Source of the DNA: Zychaea mexicana
Taxonomy: Eukaryota; Mucoromycota; Mucoromycetes; Mucorales; Lichtheimiaceae
DNA: 64,000 nt
NCBI RefSeq assembly: GCF_025766255.1
Contig: NW_026516689.1
Span: forward strand, 248,001-312,000
Direction of reading: 5' to 3'
This document shows, piece after piece, positions 35,023 through 44,202 of this stretch (positions are counted from its first letter, which is position 1; the number at the start of each line of letters is the position of its first letter). Below the pieces are notes generated by a model, which was not told the origin of the DNA, searched no databases, and was given only the letters and a program-made list of their open reading frames with translations. The translations under genes and the position numbers were made by a program.

Positions 35023-37130
35023 GTTAATTTCTTATTTATTTGCTTATTAAAAAACCTCATATTGAAACTGACCGCATCAACCTTTCGTTTACTTGCCCAA
35101 TTATATTTATGTTTTATGCATTCATTAGTTATACTTGTACTTATATTAGTACCTGTTGATTTGTTTTTGACGTCAGTTTCTTTTGTTATATCTATATCTT
35201 CTATTATAGCCTGTTTTATATCCTTATGCTTTTTAAAATATTCTTTTGGTTTTATTTCTTCTACTACTTTCTTGTTTCTCCGTTTATTTTTATTTTGTCT
35301 TTTTTTCTTTTTACGTTTTGGTATAGTATTAGGTATATTACAGTCACTGCTTTGCTCTGATTCAGATGTACTGACATCTATATATTTATGTTTCTCTGTG
35401 TCTTGTGGTGGGTTTTCCCAATCGATGTTATCAGTTATAACTTCATCACATTTTATATCATTTAATACATCCTCCCAATGTCTACAATCTTCTGGTAGGG
35501 GTGCCTTTACAGTTGACCATCCTCTATTATTTTGTTGAGGTGTTTTATGTTGTTTATTGTTCTGTTTATTATTACTATTATGTTTCTTTTCTTGTTCCTT
35601 TATATATTCTTCTGTATCAGCTAATTCTTGCAGTTCCTCTACTGTTTTATCCATCGGTGTATATTTTTTAATACCATCCTGACCACTGTTATGTGCATAA
35701 CGGATAAATGTATGCTGATCTTGGTATTCGTTTTCGAATTCATCTTTGTATAAGTCTTCATACATATCCATGTTTTCATAATACATGAACTTATTTTCAT
35801 AATCCTTCACCTTCATTGTGTATGGATTCCATATTATATGACCTTTACGGTTCTTATCAACATAGATAATATATAAACGATTGAGCGTTGGTTCTAACTC
35901 ATATACTGATTTATTTTTGTATAACATGTGCGGCATATAGTTACTATTCAGTATTATTGGCATATTTTTCTTTTTAGTTATTGACTTTGTGAATTTGCCA
36001 TTAAGTTTTAACCGTGTTCCTTCTAACATTTGATTTAAAAATGTTAATTTGAAATCAGAACCAGTTTCTTCATTATATATAAAGTCATAATCATCATCTT
36101 TATAATCTGACCAATCATTTTCTTTACTCATTAGATATGCCCTATGTCCACCTTGTTCTAACATATCAATATTATATGTTTTTCCAACATTTGATGGACC
36201 TACGATCCAGTATTGTGGTATCTTATTTTTACCACTAAACATTGTTTCAATACCAAACATAGACCACATATGTAATTTATTTCCAGGGTTATTTTCCATA
36301 TCTGCATCATGAAAGTAAGAATTTAAATTTGATTTAACAGTATCATATTTCCATAGCAATTCTGGATATATTTCGGTAGCCTTCCGCATATTAAGCTGCT
36401 TCGTGATTAATTGATATCCAAGTAACTGTTGGTGCATTTTTCTGGTCTTAACTTCATAATTTGGATCCATATTATAACAAATATAATCTTTTCCTTTCAT
36501 ACAGTAGCTAATAGACTTTTGTGGATTACCACCTGGTTTTATATTTGGAGTAACACCATCGATAGTAAAGAATTTGCGTGCTGTTTTTGTGTCGAACCGC
36601 TCATTCATTTGTATCCATATATGAACATGTTTCTCACCAGTTTCTGGTGCAATTTCATCACATACAATTGCCTTTTCGATTCGATAACCAATACGTTCAT
36701 GTTTTATAAACCATTCCATGATTTGTTCTTTTGTTAAATGGAAGTCCTTACAAATATATGTGAACAGCCCTTTAGTATTTTGGAATCGGAATTCTTTGCC
36801 GCCCTGCGAGGAATCTGCACCAGAGGTGTTATTTTCTAACATTGCATCGGAAAATTGAGGATTTGAGGATTTGAGGAATCTCACATATGCTCGAATTCTT
36901 CCAATGATTTTATTGCGTGCATTATCTTTAGTTTCTTTATCTACTTTAGCCTGTGTAAGGTCTTTTTCCAGTTCTGACCTCAGTTGTGTGACAAGAGGTT
37001 CATAATCAATATGCTGATGGTTCTCAGTAAGGTGTTTTGCTCTTTCAATCAAGAGCGTCAATGTAATTCCTAAAATAGGAACAAATTCAGCCATAATGGC
37101 TAAGAAGGCAAGAAGGTTGAGTTGGTTCAT
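35019..37130 (-). CDS. CRESS-type Rep protein (HUH endonuclease plus SF3 helicase)
   Basis: 703 aa, uninterrupted. Residues 4-27 are strongly hydrophobic, unusual for a Rep. The HUH nuclease follows: motif I FTYICK (123-128), motif II HVHIWIQ (168-174) and motif III YCMK (209-212). The SF3 helicase has Walker A GPSNVGKT (311-318), an acidic Walker B in YDFIYNEE (348-355) and motif C IILNSNY (392-398). These resemble geminivirus-like Reps and relatives found in plasmids and integrated in eukaryotic genomes. Such proteins nick an origin hairpin, become joined through Tyr and unwind DNA for rolling-circle replication. The C-terminal third is charged with a Lys-rich nuclear-signal-like stretch. 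All catalytic motifs are intact. It is convergent with the transposase and has no introns. Confidence 0.85.
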   Translation of the reverse strand: MNQLNLLAFLAIMAEFVPILGITLTLLIERAKHLTENHQHIDYEPLVTQLRSELEKDLTQAKVDKETKDNARNKIIGRIRAYVRFLKSSNPQFSDAMLENNTSGADSSQGGKEFRFQNTKGLFTYICKDFHLTKEQIMEWFIKHERIGYRIEKAIVCDEIAPETGEKHVHIWIQMNERFDTKTARKFFTIDGVTPNIKPGGNPQKSISYCMKGKDYICYNMDPNYEVKTRKMHQQLLGYQLITKQLNMRKATEIYPELLWKYDTVKSNLNSYFHDADMENNPGNKLHMWSMFGIETMFSGKNKIPQYWIVGPSNVGKTYNIDMLEQGGHRAYLMSKENDWSDYKDDDYDFIYNEETGSDFKLTFLNQMLEGTRLKLNGKFTKSITKKKNMPIILNSNYMPHMLYKNKSVYELEPTLNRLYIIYVDKNRKGHIIWNPYTMKVKDYENKFMYYENMDMYEDLYKDEFENEYQDQHTFIRYAHNSGQDGIKKYTPMDKTVEELQELADTEEYIKEQEKKHNSNNKQNNKQHKTPQQNNRGWSTVKAPLPEDCRHWEDVLNDIKCDEVITDNIDWENPPQDTEKHKYIDVSTSESEQSSDCNIPNTIPKRKKKKRQNKNKRRNKKVVEEIKPKEYFKKHKDIKQAIIEDIDITKETDVKNKSTGTNISTSITNECIKHKYNWASKRKVDAVSFNMRFFNKQINKKLT

Positions 37131-37389
37131 TTCGATTGTTGAAGTAATAAAATAAAAAATATAACAAATATGTTTTGCTTTATATTATGCGGTGTTATTT
37201 TTATATAATAAAAATAATTCAATTTTTATTTATTCAAAATTTTTAAATATATGCATGCCAAGACATTCATACATGAATTATTCAATAAAAATTAATTTGG
37301 CTATCCTGATATATCTTAGCTAATAAGTCATCTAGGGTTACTAGATCGCATTAAAATCATCGTAACCATGGCCGGTCCCCATTATTAAA

Positions 37390-38180
37390 ATAAACTGGTC
37401 CCTGGAGGACAGATGCTGACACACAGCAAAGCGGAGGGACCAGTTTATCTTCTATTAAATAGGGAAGGGTGCTTACGATTTCAATCCCAGCGTAAAATCC
37501 AGATTTGGAAATTTCACTTTGTAACGGCCATGCTTTTTTAACGTTGCACGTTCCTGGGAGACTTGGGTAAACTTCAATTTTGTGCCGTCTTCCTAGACTA
37601 TTACCACATTGCATTTCTCAATATGAGCTCCGAAGAGGTGTGCTACTTGATTTCATTTGCCATCAACGACATTTGATGTCTTTCTGTAAAAATCGTTGAG
37701 CATTTTGCACCGTTAGCCGGGATTCTGACAGACTGCTCTAGATGAGCTACAAATTTACTAACTATTTTTTTTCTGCACATTTCTCGACAAAGCAGTCGAC
37801 CGATCATGTCTGTCACTGTGGCTCGGATCGCAATGAGCCATGTCCAGTGCATTCTCGCAGTGTTTTAGTAGAATAGGCAACGCATATTTTAACCATGTGT
37901 ATTTGAATATTACTGCTGCAGCTGTTTGCTTACAAAGCTACAGATAGTTCGTTTTTGTATAAACTTTTGCGCCTATGTTTTGTATCTGTGGCTCGAGCAC
38001 CCATCGTAGGCAGTAGGCGTAATCATAGAGAATGCCCACTTAACCCTATCAACTGCGGTACTGTGTACTTACTAATTTTTTGGTGATAATGCAATTTTCG
38101 CTGAAGATTACTGACAATCCTCCTCCTACACTTCCTATAGCTACTACCTCGCCACCATCACCTGCACCTATCATCAACAG
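37390..38180. repeat. Direct repeat, copy 1 (partner 38926-39734)
   Basis: From TAAACTGGTCCCTGG onward this segment matches 38926-39734 almost base for base. Copy 1 lacks about 30 bp (GGGGCTCACATCGTCC region) present in copy 2. Its minus strand holds a 69-codon frame shared with copy 2 (IVSKFVAHLEQS ... STIFTER), possibly a relic of a mobile-element gene. A hairpin AAACTGGTCCCT/AGGGACCAGTTT lies at its start. Confidence 0.75.
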
Positions 38181-38225
38181 TTCGCCTCCACCAACTTCTC
38201 CTGCTGTCGCTGCCCCACCTTTTAC

Positions 38226-38540
38226 AGCTTCGGGTTTAGAGCGGGGCAGCGCCCTAACGGGAGGGTCAGCGGGAGGGAACGTCCTGCAAATATAATTATC
38301 AATGTCATATTAGCAAAAGCATCTAGATCGTAACAAATAATAGAATTTCGGGTCTTTGCTTTGGTAAGTAAGTAGGGCGAGCAAAGCGAGCTTTGTTTGG
38401 GGTGTACGGTCACATCTTTAGTAGGTAGAGCGAACAAAGCGTGCTTATTTTAGGGTGTAACAATCACATTTTTAGTAAGTATGATAGAGCGAACACAACG
38501 GCCTAGGTATAGGGTGCAACAATCACACCTTTCATGATGT
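38226..38540. repeat. Short degenerate repeats with GCAAAGCG/GCGAACAAAG motifs
   Basis: Three successive units of about 60 bp each combine an AGGGCGAGCAAAGCG- or AGAGCGAACAAAG-like core with 'GGGTGYAACAATCACA' (38361, 38426, 38480). A GC-rich segment at 38232-38275 precedes them. Non-coding. Confidence 0.6.
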
Positions 38541-38871
38541 CCCAGAATTTCCACCTCAACAATTGTCCAATACCCGTTTCAAGAGCAAGAGAATTCCACC
38601 TCTAAGATTTTGACCTGTAAATTTTACGAAGAAACTGAACACGATCTGTTCAGTTGCGAGGATTGCCCGGGTATTGGACATGAATCGTCTGAGAGTTCGG
38701 AGTGCATTAACTCGAGTAGCTGACACAGTAATCAGCTACATAATCTTAATCTGAAAGAGCCTTTAGGCATTTTTAGTGCAGTGACGACAATGACTTCAAG
38801 ACCAAAATTATAAAAAACACCATTCTCACTCCTGTCAAGCAGAACAAATTTTCAGCATTGTTTGAAGGTAA

Positions 38872-38930
38872 AAGGGGGGTGGTAGGGGGCATTGCCCCCA
38901 CCCGGGGTCTGGGGCAGAGCCCCAGTAAAC
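38872..38930. repeat. GC-rich double hairpin
   Basis: GGGGGCATTGCCCCC and GGGGCAGAGCCCC form two adjacent perfect stems in an otherwise moderate-GC region, immediately before repeat copy 2. The layout recalls double-hairpin elements, known mainly from fungal mitochondrial DNA; here the context is nuclear. Confidence 0.55.
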
Positions 38931-39734
38931 TGGTCCCTGGAGGACAGATGCTGACACGCAGCGAAGCGGAGGGGCTCACATCGTCCGGAAGCGAAGCGGA
39001 GGGACCAGTTTATCTTCTATTAAATAGGGAAGGGTGCTTACAACCTCAATCCCAGCTAAAATCCAGATTTGGAAATTTCACTTTGTAATGGCCATGCTTT
39101 TTTAACGTTACACGTTCCTGAGAGACATGGGTAAACTTCAACTTTGTGCCGTCTTCCTAGACTATTACCACATTGCATTTCTCAATATGAGTTCCGAAGA
39201 GGTGTGCTACTTGATTTCATCTGCCATCAATGACATTTGAGGTCTTTCTGTAAAAATCGTTGAGCATTTTCCACCGTTAGCCGGGATTCTGATAGACTGC
39301 TCTAGATGAGCTACAAATTTACTAACTATTTTTTTTTGCACATTTCTCGACAAAGCAGTCGACCGATCATGCCTGTCACTGTGGCTCGGATCGCAATGAG
39401 CCATGTCCAGTGCATTCTCGCAGTGTTTCAGTAGAATATGCAACGCATATTTTAACTATGTGTATTTGAATATTACTGCTGCAGCTGTTTGCTTACAAAG
39501 CTACAGATAGTTCGTTTTTGTAAAAGCTTTTGCACCTATGTTTTGTATCTGTGGCTCGAGCACCTATCGTAGGCGGTAAGCATAATCATAGAGAATGCCC
39601 ACTAAACCCTATCAACTGCGGCACTGTATACTTACTAATTTTTTGGTGATAATGCAATTTTGCTGAAAAGATTACAAACAAACCTCCTTCAATACTCGCT
39701 ATAGCTACTACCTTACCACGATCACCTGTGCCTA
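38926..39734. repeat. Direct repeat, copy 2 (partner 37390-38180)
   Basis: The longer copy of the roughly 800-bp direct repeat. It keeps the segment with two GCGAAGCGGAGGG motifs (38957-39003) that is reduced to one in copy 1. The starts of the copies are 1536 bp apart, with unrelated sequence between. No TG...CA ends or target duplication were found. Confidence 0.75.
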
Positions 39735-39770
39735 TGGAAAACAATCTTGTTTGCATTAATTAACCAAATT

Positions 39771-40490
39771 TTAGCTATTCATTTTATTTTCAAGTAAATC
39801 CATATAATTATCAATAATTGCTGTATTATTAAAATCTTCTTGCCAAATCCATTCATTATGTGAATCATCATAATCTTTCCATTTAACATAATATTTCATT
39901 TGTTTTTTAAATTTCCTATGTTTTATAATTCTTTCAACTTCGAAACTATCATCATCTGTATAATTATCATTTTCTATATCCATATTATTTATTGGTAATT
40001 CATTGCTATGATTATTATTAAAGTAGTTTTGAATAAATGCATCTTGTTGATTAGTCATATCTGTAATTCTTAATATATCAAATTTATATATAATGCTATT
40101 TATATTATTATTTCTATTAGGATTAGGATAATCAAAGTTTTCATTAACCTATAACAGATGATTTGGTTTATTAGGTATATTATATAACTGACAAAACTTT
40201 TGAATATTTAATAATAGAAGTGATAATTTTAATTGTACTTTATATATTTTTAAATCTGTAACTTTTATAGTACTTTCATTATTATTAAACCTTTTGAATT
40301 TATTGCCAAGAAATCCAAAACATGATTCTATTTTACTTCTAAAACTTCCAAAAGTTTCATTGTATAGTAATTCATTATCATTTAAGTCTATATTTTTACT
40401 TTTTCTAATAGGAAACATAAAATTATTAAGATTTATTTTATCATTTCCTTTTCTATCGCAATTTTCTATAAATTTTTCAGAATAGTAGTA
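39771..40490 (-). pseudogene. Chromodomain transposase copy 3, C-terminal part
   Basis: Minus-strand pieces 40149-40418 (MFPIRKSKNIDLN ... ETFGSFRSKIESCFG) and 39771-40058 (chromodomain with YYVKWKDYDDSHNEWIW) are in one frame, separated by a single TAG near 40150. The protein's earlier part lies at 43016-43720, beyond an inserted element; the last residues before the break are YYYSEKF at about 40471-40491. Confidence 0.75.
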
Positions 40491-40643
40491 GGAGGATGTT
40501 TATTAGTTGAAGTTTTTCATCTAAACTAAGGTCAATAAAATATTTAAGACTCACAAAAATTCCTCATGTTTACAAAATTATTATAATTTTAAAATTGAAT
40601 ATAAAAAAAATTGAATTTTAATTAAATATAAAAATATATTACA

Positions 40644-42197
40644 ATGGATAACCAACAAATAGATGAAAAGATTAATAATGAAGTTAACAAAATTATTGTT
40701 AATAAGTGGGAATTTTTGGAATATAACTGGCCAATTGTTAATTATAATTACAAGCATCGTACAGAATTAAAACATATTAAAGGTATTGATGATATTAAAA
40801 AGATTTTAGTAGATAAACTTGGTCATATAGCTGTTTTTTTCTTTTTGGTTGTTTTATATACTAGCTGTGAATATCCTGGCCCGTATTTTGAAGTTGAAAA
40901 AGGTTTATTTTTATTATATCATTTAGTTTCTAGTGTTTCTAGTATTGAAATTAATAAGTTTATCCCGCAAACATCATTTCACAAATACTATAAAAAGTTT
41001 TGGATGAATGAAGATAACTATAAAAGGTTAAATAAAATTGTTAATGATTCTATGGAGAATATGTTTTCTTCTTTAACTTTAAGAATTTTATCTTCTTATA
41101 AATATAATCCACTACTTTTTAAACACATAACTTTTATAATAGATGGTCATGATTCAAGAATTAACTATGTTAATACTGATATAAAACATGAAAGATTATG
41201 GTCATATAAATTTAAAAAAAATGGAGTTCGTACACAAATTGTTAGCGATATTAACGATATGATTTTATATGCTTCCAAAAGCGATTATTGTTCTGATAGT
41301 TCTGACGGAAGTATGTTTTTGAACATGAAATTATATAAGAAAATATCTAAACAAGATGTATTGGCAACAGATGGTGGTTATACTTTATTTATTAATCAGC
41401 TTATAGAACTTGGTATAGAAAAAGGATATAATTTATCTTTAAATAATTTTGTTTATCCTATACGCAAAGAAAAGAATGTAGATTTAACAGCAGAAGAAAG
41501 GCATTATAATGATGTTTTTGGTAGCTTCCGTTCAAAAATAGAAGACCAATTTGCTGCAATAGGTAATAAATTTTATAGATTTAATAATAATAAATCTATT
41601 GTTAAGATGGACAACATAAAGTTTTCTAATCTTCAATTTCGTGTTGCTTGTTTATTAAAAAATATAAAAATATTTAGTGAAAAGTTTAATATTAATACAT
41701 AAGCACATCATAAATTGTGGGAATCAGATAATTTTGAATTTCCACACGAAGCTAAATTAATAGATATAGTTATTAGCATTTCATCTGAGGCAAAAAATAA
41801 ATTAGATGAAATGGTTAAATTACAGGAACAGTTTTTAAATAATTTAAGTATAGATAATACTGATATGATGATTGATAATGAATACAGTGATGAAAATGAT
41901 AATAATAAAGATGTTTCCAGCGAAGAAGATGTACCTAAATTCAATGAGAAAAAAAGAAAAAGAAAAGGTAAAGGCAAAGGAACATTAATGGATATAAATA
42001 AAATTAGAAATAATTCAACTTCTAATATTTCTTATGAAATAGAATCCATAATAAATCATAAATTTGAAAATGACTCCTATATATTCCTAATTAAATGGAA
42101 AGGTTATAATGAATCCCAAAATAGCTGGATATCAATGAAAGATTTTAATGAAACCGATATGTTAAATAACTATATGAAAATTAATAAATTAACTTAG
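40644..42197 (+). CDS. Chromodomain DDE transposase, one nonsense codon
   Basis: The reading frame 40644-42197 (517 codons) is interrupted by one in-frame TAA at 41700-41702. The related copy at 33551 has CAA in the same place, so a single C-to-T change explains it. The catalytic core matches copy 1: FIIDGHDSRI, ATDGGYTLF and VFGSFRSKIEDQF. The C-terminal chromodomain (YEIESIINHKFENDSYIFLI, then NSWISMKDF) is complete. A Lys-rich patch (KKRKRKGKGKG) precedes it. Start: first ATG after an AT-rich leader. It would produce a 352-aa protein lacking the chromodomain unless the stop is bypassed. Confidence 0.75.
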
Positions 42198-42297
42198 ATA
42201 ACTTGATACTCTACCCTTCCTAATAAAATATCATAGTTATTTTATTTTATGTAAGATATATTATTTGAGTGTATATAGTGGATAACCTCGGTTCCTA

Positions 42298-42828
42298 CTA
42301 TTGTAATAATCCTTTAAGTACATTTGCTAGGTTAAAACTTCCACTGTTGCATATATATATTTTTCTAGATTTTCTTTTTTTTATCCTTTTGTTATTAGTT
42401 TTATGTATAAAATCACCATCATTAACAATTATGTATGGTAAATTAGGATTTTCTATTTTTTTTGTAGATTTTTTATTTTTTTTTCTTTGGAACATGAAGT
42501 TTACTATGTATAGTACAAAGGTAATCAGGTTTAGGTTTATCTCCATTAAGATTAGTATTAATTTTTCTGTGACACATATGGCCATTTTTCTTACCTCTTT
42601 TATGTATGTAAGTGCACACATTATCGCTTGTATTAACATACCAAAAATAATTATCTTTAACTTTATTAATTTCTTCATTAATTTTTTTTTCATAATCATC
42701 TTCTTACTTTCAATATCTTTAACTAACATTTCATCTTCAAAATAATTATGCACAACTTGCTCCATTAAATCTTTAATAGAACAAATCATACTATTCTTAT
42801 TAATAAGTTCAGTATTTAATATAACCAT
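42298..42828 (-). pseudogene. Small Cys/His-rich protein convergent to the transposase
   Basis: Minus-strand frame of 176 codons starting MVILNTELINKNSM. Its middle third makes better sense one frame over, between two A9 runs (near 42688 and 42480). There it reads NVCTYIHKRGKKNGHMCHRK and DYLCTIHSK, a spaced Cys/His pattern suggesting a small zinc-binding module. The first and last thirds are in the annotated frame. It occupies the place that the Rep gene holds in the 33426 element. I do not know its function. Frameshifts in both A-runs may be decay or sequencing error. Confidence 0.5.
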
Positions 42829-43015
42829 TTGAATTTTTTATGCCAAATATATTGGAGGTATTTATTTTTATATTAAAAAAAAATTCAGTTTTTTTTTTTA
42901 AATAAAATTTAACAGTATGCACAATTTCAAAATCTAAGAATAAAAAAATTTGTCAGTTAAGAAAAAATTTAAAGAAAATTTATTAACATCATATCAATGT
43001 TTATTCCTCATAGTA

Positions 43016-43720
43016 ACCACCATTAAATGCTATGCAATCATTTTCATTTAATTTATTTTCCAACTTCATATCTAAAAACATTTGCCCATCATTATAATTT
43101 CTGCATGGTTTACTATCAGATACATTAACTACAAATTCATTAATATCATATATAACTTGTGTTCGTAAACCTGAATTTTTTGAATTTATATGAATAAAAA
43201 TTTCTTTTCTTTATATCTTTATCGTTATAATCTATACGACTATCATGACCATCTATAAATAAAGTCATATTTTTAAAGCCTATAGGATTAAGCTTTTTTG
43301 CATTTATTATTCTCAAAGTAGTGGTTGAAAACATATTTTCTAATAATTCAGTTATAATTCTATTTAATTCATTCTTATTATTTTCCCAAAATTCTTTATA
43401 AATTGCATAAAATGATGTATAAGGAATAAAGTCATTCATATCTCTTATAGATTTACCTGTTATTAAATGATATAATAAACATAAACCTTTTTCCATAAAT
43501 ACATATGGACCTTTATAATCATATTTATTAAAAAATAACTATTAGAAAAAAGAAAATAGGAATGTATCCTAATTTATCTACTAATTCTTGCTTAATTTTC
43601 TGTATATTTGTTATATTTTTTATTTCTTCTTTATGCTTATATTCAGATATCTTTATAGGATAATCTTTATCCAAAAATTGCCAGTATTTATGATTTATTT
43701 TTGAAAGTTCATTGTTTATA
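43016..43720 (-). pseudogene. Chromodomain transposase copy 3, N-terminal and middle part
   Basis: On the minus strand from 43720 downward the protein reads NNELSKINHKYWQFLDKDYP, then MEKGLCLLYHLITGK, MTLFIDGHDSRID (catalytic Asp) and NDGQMFLDMKLEN up to NGGY at the insertion point. Small frameshifts occur near 43500 and 43200. It is cut on the right by a Tc1/mariner element inserted at TA (43719-43720) and on the left by the 40491-43010 element. Confidence 0.7.
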
Positions 43721-43876
43721 CAGTCATTTCAGAAAGTAAAGTCGTTGATTTTGAGTTTGAAGTCGTGCAAAAAAATCTCGTGTCCAACAATGATGTCGAC
43801 TGGTCCAGTAATGAAGTCGTGTTCGCGTGCGTTTATTGTTAGATGTCGCTTAGTAATTATCCAATAAAATTCTTGG
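43721..43876 (+). repeat. Left terminal inverted repeat of the Tc1/mariner element
   Basis: Matches the reverse complement of 47787-47951 from the outer CAGTCATTTC to an inner AATAAAATTCTTGG, with roughly three quarters of bases alike and a few small gaps. Confidence 0.85.
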
Positions 43877-44202
43877 CATTTTCATTTTGTACAACCTAGG
43901 AGCGAATCCTCGTTTCCTTTATCACTAATTATCATAATATCGGCATGTTGATTACTGGTATCGTAGCGTCGATGCATTCTTCTAAATATACGCGAAGCAT
44001 ATATTAAATATTGGAAACACTCTCATTCATTCATGTTAATATGATTCAACTTACCAGCATCACCTTGGAAATTTGTTTTTTAGGGAAATTTGGATTTTTT
44101 TCCTAGTGTGAAATGCAGAGGCGTTTAAACTCCTACGTCTAAAAAAAAAGGATACTTTTTTTTTGTTTTCTTTGAAATCAGCCCTTTGTTTTGTTTTACG
44201 TG

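Larger units (their letters stand above)
33426..37308. mobile_element. AT-rich element with chromodomain transposase and Rep gene
   Basis: Two convergent genes, a DDE transposase with chromodomain (plus) and a Rep helicase (minus), fill a block far more AT-rich than the host genes. Candidate termini are CAG-TGGCCGAATTA at 33426 and, on the other strand, CAGGATAGCCAAATTA ending at 37308. They agree at most positions of the first 20 when two bases are gapped. Subterminal AAAATTGAATT occurs near both ends in opposite orientation (about 33464 and 37215). No clear target duplication longer than AT is seen, so the limits are tentative. The element lacks introns. Confidence 0.6.
40491..43010. mobile_element. 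Second chromodomain-transposase element, with target duplication
   Basis: Removing 40491-43010 plus one TAGTA restores the reading frame of transposase copy 3 (GGY joined to YYSEKF), the same length as the intact relatives. This fixes the insertion at 2520 bp with a 5-bp TAGTA duplication (40486-40490, 43011-43015). The ends are GGAGGATG... and ...CCTCA, a short imperfect inverted repeat (NGAGGA). Both subterminal regions contain ATGTTTATT in the same orientation. The body is very AT-rich and holds two convergent genes. Confidence 0.7.

Noticed and set aside
37390..39734. The 800-bp direct repeats as LTRs of a retrotransposon
   Set aside because: No TG...CA ends, no flanking duplication and no retroelement coding between them.
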